This document shows positions 58,403-64,000 of a stretch of 64,000 nt of DNA, in pieces. The first letter of the stretch is position 1. Each line of letters begins with the position of its first letter. Source of the stretch: DASZBX01 sp035943635 (GTDB lineage Bacteria; Actinomycetota; Actinomycetes; Streptomycetales; Catenulisporaceae); assembly GCA_035943635.1 (NCBI GenBank), contig DASZBX010000146.1:62001-126000 (forward strand), read 5' to 3'. The position numbers were made by a program, and so were the translations under genes. A model generated the notes under the pieces. That model was not told where the DNA came from and ran no database searches. It was given only the letters and a program-made list of their open reading frames with translations.

Positions 58403-59470
58403 ATGACGCTGGATACGCTCCCCTCCACACCGGCCACCGACGTGGTCCTGCAGGCCGTGGGCCTGACCAAACACTTCACCGTGCGCCGGCAGGGCCGTGA
58501 GGCGCTGACCCGCGCCAGCCGCGCCGTGCACGCGGTCGACGACGTGACCATCACGCTGCGCAAGGGCGCGGTCACCGCACTGGTCGGCGAGTCCGGCTCC
58601 GGAAAGTCCACCGTCGCCCGGCTGCTGGCCCAGCTCCAGCCCAGGACCGGCGGAGACATCCGGCTGCGCGGCGAATCGACCACCGCCACCCGGGGCCGGG
58701 CCTTCCGCACCTACTCCCGCAGCGTGCAGATGATCCTGCAGGACCCGTTCGCCTCCCTGAACCCGGTCCACACCATCCGCTACCACCTGACCCGGGCGCT
58801 GCGCGTGCACGGGCACGCCAGCCGCGGCCCCGAGCTGCAGAAGGCCCTGGAAGAACTGCTCCAGCGGGTCCAGCTGACCCCGCCGGAGCGCTATCTGGAC
58901 AAGTTCCCGCACGAGCTGTCCGGCGGCCAGCGCCAGCGCGTGGCCATCGCCCGCGCCCTCGGCGCCAAGCCCGACGTGCTGCTGGCCGACGAGCCGGTCT
59001 CCATGCTCGACGTCTCCATCCGGCTCGGCGTGCTGAACCTGCTGCGCGACCTGAAGGAGCGGCTGGACCTGGCCATCCTCTACATCACCCACGACATCGC
59101 CTCGGCCCGCTACTTCGCCGACGAGACGCTCGTGATGTACGCCGGCCGGATGGTCGAGGGCGGGGACAGCGAGACCGTCACCCAGGCCCCGGCCCACCCG
59201 TACACCCAGCTGCTGATCGACTCGGCGCCCGACCCGGACCGGATCCGGCGCACCGGCGCCGTCGACGGCGTGGACGACAACACCGGCGAGCCGCCGAGCC
59301 TGATCGACCCGCCCGCCGGCTGCCGGTTCAACCCGCGCTGCCCGCACGTGATGGCCAAGTGCAAGACCGACCTGCCCCCGCGGATCGAGATCGGCGACCA
59401 GGCCGGCCACTGGGCCGCCTGCTGGCTGTACGAGTCCAAGCAGGGCGCGACCCCGGTGGAGGTGGCCTGA
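58403..59470 (+). CDS. Oligopeptide-type ABC transporter ATPase, OppF-like (355 aa)
   Basis: Walker A GESGSGKST (62-70), Q-loop ILQDPFASLNP, signature LSGGQRQR and Walker B VLLADEPVSMLD are intact. The C-terminal extension with CRFNPRCPHVMAKC (the Cys-rich oligopeptide-family tail) marks the Opp/Dpp class. It is the first gene after the hairpin, and its stop overlaps the start of the permease (ATGA). Confidence 0.93.
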   Translation: MTLDTLPSTPATDVVLQAVGLTKHFTVRRQGREALTRASRAVHAVDDVTITLRKGAVTALVGESGSGKSTVARLLAQLQPRTGGDIRLRGESTTATRGRAFRTYSRSVQMILQDPFASLNPVHTIRYHLTRALRVHGHASRGPELQKALEELLQRVQLTPPERYLDKFPHELSGGQRQRVAIARALGAKPDVLLADEPVSMLDVSIRLGVLNLLRDLKERLDLAILYITHDIASARYFADETLVMYAGRMVEGGDSETVTQAPAHPYTQLLIDSAPDPDRIRRTGAVDGVDDNTGEPPSLIDPPAGCRFNPRCPHVMAKCKTDLPPRIEIGDQAGHWAACWLYESKQGATPVEVA

Positions 59471-60450
59471 TGAGACGCCTCGCGGTCCGTCTGTCCTTCT
59501 ACGTGTTCACGGCCTGGGCCGCGATCACGATCAACTTCTTCATCCCCCGCCTGATCCCCGGCAACCCGGTGGACGCGCTGATGGCCAAGTTCCAGGGCCA
59601 GATCAGCACCCAGGCGATCGCCTCGCTGGACGTGCTGTTCGGCGTGAACAACAAGCAGGGCCTGGTCTCCCAGTACTTCACCTACCTGGGCCAGCTGGCC
59701 CACGGGGACCTGGGCATCTCCTTCACCTACTTCCCCACCCCGGTCGCCACGGTGCTCGGCCAGTCCCTGCCGTGGACGATCGGGCTGGTCGGTTTCACCA
59801 CCATCCTGAGCTTCCTGATCGGCACCGGGCTGGGCATCGTGGCCGGCTGGCGGCGCGGCTCCTGGGCCGACGGCCTGCTGCCGGTGACCACCTTCCTGTC
59901 CTCGGTCCCGTACTTCTGGCTCGGCCTGATCGCGATCTACGTGCTGGCCGGCCCGGGCAGCTTCTTCCCCTCCTCCGGCAGCTTCGGCGGCAACGTCGTG
60001 CCGGGCTGGGACTGGGCGTTCATCAGCAGCGCGGTCCAGCACAGCATCCTGCCCGCCATCACCATCCTGCTGAGCACCATGAGCGGCTGGATCCTGAGCA
60101 TGCGCAACATGATGGTCACCGTCTCGGCGGAGGACTACATCACCGTCGCGCACGCCAAGGGCCTGTCCGAGCGCCGGGTGATGATGAACTACGCGGCCCG
60201 CAACGCCCTGCTGCCGAACGTCTCCGGCTTCGCGCTCTCGCTCGGCTTCATCGTCGGCGGCACGCTGCTGGTCGAGATCGTCTTCTCCTACCAGGGCGTC
60301 GGCTACCAGCTGTTCCAGGCGGTCGGCTCCCAGGACTACCCGCTGATGCAGGGCATCTTCCTGTGCATCACCCTCGCGGTGCTGGCCGCGAACTTCCTGG
60401 CCGACCTGGCCTACCTGGCCCTCGATCCGCGCACCCGCAAGGAGGCCTGA
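59470..60450 (+). CDS. Oligopeptide-type ABC permease, OppB/DppB-like (326 aa)
   Basis: Six membrane helices with the OppB start (YVFTAWAAITINFFIPRLIP GNP split by the first loop) and the EAA-type loop YITVAHAKGLSERRVMMNYA ARNALLP are visible. Its ATG overlaps the upstream stop by one base in TGATG. It pairs with the next permease to form the channel. Confidence 0.93.
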   Translation: MRRLAVRLSFYVFTAWAAITINFFIPRLIPGNPVDALMAKFQGQISTQAIASLDVLFGVNNKQGLVSQYFTYLGQLAHGDLGISFTYFPTPVATVLGQSLPWTIGLVGFTTILSFLIGTGLGIVAGWRRGSWADGLLPVTTFLSSVPYFWLGLIAIYVLAGPGSFFPSSGSFGGNVVPGWDWAFISSAVQHSILPAITILLSTMSGWILSMRNMMVTVSAEDYITVAHAKGLSERRVMMNYAARNALLPNVSGFALSLGFIVGGTLLVEIVFSYQGVGYQLFQAVGSQDYPLMQGIFLCITLAVLAANFLADLAYLALDPRTRKEA

Positions 60451-60453
60451 CCG

Positions 60454-61580
60454 ATGGCCGTCACCACCCTCCAGCTCGACGACGCCACCGCGCCGGACCC
60501 CACCCCGCCGATGGGCAGCGACGCCAAGGGCCGGCGCCGGCTCAGGGTCGCGCCCAACCGCAAGGTGGCCATCGGCCTGGGCATCATGGGCTTCTACATC
60601 CTGCTGGCCATCGTCGGCCCGTGGCTGGCCCCCTACGACCCCTCGGCGCGCAGCGACGCGCTGGTCCAGGGGCCCAGCGGGCAGCACTGGCTGGGCACCA
60701 CCCAGCTCGGCCAGGACGTGTTCAGCCAGATCCTGGCCGGGGCCCGCCCGGTGGTGCTGGTCGGCTTCCTGGCCGGCCTGATCGCCACCGTGCTCTCGGT
60801 CCTGGTCGGCGTCACCTCCGGGTACCTCACCGGCATCGCCGGGGAGAGCCTGTCCACCGTGTCCAACGTGTTCGTGGTCATCCCCTCCCTGCCGCTGCTG
60901 ATCATCATCACCGCGACCATCCAGAACGTCTCGGACATCGTGGTGGCGCTGCTGATCGGCCTGACCTCCTGGTCCTGGGGCGCGCGGATCCTGCGCGCGC
61001 AGACCCTGTCGCTGCGAAGGCGCGACTACGTCGAGGCGGCCCGGGCCACCGGTGAACCGGCCTGGCGGATCATCCTGTTCGAGATCCTGCCCAACCTGAC
61101 CGCCGTGATCGCCTCCGGCTTCGTCGGCACCGTGATCTTCGCGGTGCTCTCCGAGATCACCCTGGCGTTCATCGGCGTGGCCGGCAGCTCGGACTGGAAC
61201 TGGGGCACCATCCTGTTCTGGGCCCAGAGCGAGCAGGCCCTGGCCCAGGGCGCCTGGTGGTGGTTCATCCCGGCCGGTCTGGCGATCGCGATCCTGGGCA
61301 CCGGGCTGTCGCTGCTGAACTTCGGCATCGACGAGTTCGTCAGCCCCCGGCTGCGCTCGAGCGGCACCACCAAGATCCGGACCAACTCCGGCCGGGCCGT
61401 GCGGATGCGGGTCGGCTTCACCCCGGTCCTGGCCGAGGGCCCGAGCCGGGCGGCCGCCGACCCGGCGGCGGAGACCGTGGCCGGCCTGCGCGGCGGGCCC
61501 GGACCGAGCATCGACATCGACATCGACGATCCGGGCGCGGGCACCGCGCGCACCCGGGCCGGGCGAAAGGACCAGGGACA

Positions 61581-61584
<4 letters not shown>
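60454..61584 (+). CDS. Oligopeptide-type ABC permease, OppC/DppC-like (376 aa)
   Basis: The first helix follows a cytoplasmic basic stretch (RVAPNRKVAIGLGIMGFYIL). LGTTQLGQDVFSQILAGARP is the OppC signature, and YVEAARATGEPAWRIILFEI LPN is the EAA loop. The C-terminal 80 residues are an Asp/Ala/Arg-rich extension not usual in OppC. The start is 3 nt after the upstream stop, and its stop overlaps the next GTG (GTGA). Confidence 0.93.
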
Positions 61585-62609
<1,025 letters not shown>

Positions 62610-62686
62610 GCCACCGCTGCCACCAGCACCACAGAACCACGACGGCAGGGCTCACAAACGACAGCCCGAACACCTTACGGAGAGAC

Positions 62687-64000
<1,314 letters not shown>

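Overview
The window is 64 kb of very GC-rich DNA with extreme G/C at third codon positions, GTG starts, many leaderless promoters and actinobacterial families (DUF6230/DUF6114, DUF4873 monooxygenase, XRE-MmyB, a PnuC/NadR pair, actinobacterial Pmt, S4 protein). It is a filamentous actinomycete-like chromosome. A Catenulispora/Actinospica-type organism would fit, but that placement is inference. I see no rRNA, tRNA, CRISPR array, complete insertion sequence or phage module.

Layout. (1) 1-4.1 kb: a putative ribosomal-peptide cassette. Two paralogous peptides of 37 and 33 aa are followed by a perfect 19-bp hairpin, then a PqqD-like/M50 metalloprotease fusion and a TPR protein. It may continue left of the window. 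(2) 4.1-6.2 kb: a patch of gene remnants (GyrI-like domain, MFS exporter, glycosyltransferase, collapsed serpin) around an intact DUF2785 gene. (3) 6.2-13.9 kb: a serpin, a PhzF-family enzyme, and a four-gene minus-strand operon (TetR, DUF4873-FAD monooxygenase, alpha/beta hydrolase, SDR) divergent from an AurF-like di-iron oxygenase. (4) 13.9-37 kb: housekeeping and transport genes, including an S4 protein, protein mannosyltransferase, MarR with a DHA2 exporter, an XRE regulator beside a collapsed SDR, an amidohydrolase with an Atg22-like MFS, 3-methyladenine glycosylase, two TetR-regulated units including an MMPL pump, and NAD salvage (pnuC-nadR). (5) 37.6-40.6 kb: zwf and gnd of the pentose phosphate pathway plus a small DoxX-like protein. 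(6) 41-64 kb: a beta-glucoside/beta-glucan utilisation region with two LacI regulators, a 1383-aa GH3 enzyme with CBM6 and PA14 modules, a secreted discoidin/beta-helix protein and its decayed paralogue, a five-gene oligopeptide-type ABC transporter, and a GH1 beta-glucosidase running off the right end. Between 42.8 and 45.9 kb lie a secreted protein, a TetR gene and a decayed DUF6230-DUF6114 pair.

Four patterns cut across the window. First, a palindrome (GGAGAGCGCTCTCC or its 12-bp core) recurs at the first lacI gene and at three places around the secreted glycan genes, which suggests one LacI regulon. Second, a short inverted-repeat element occurs three times; its right terminus ends in CTAG and appears to supply the -10 hexamer of two leaderless genes. 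Third, several genes have kept both ends but lost the middle (serpin copy, SDR, DUF6230, beta-helix paralogue, probably an MFS). Fourth, many start codons lie 6-8 nt after a TANNNT-like hexamer, indicating widespread leaderless transcription.
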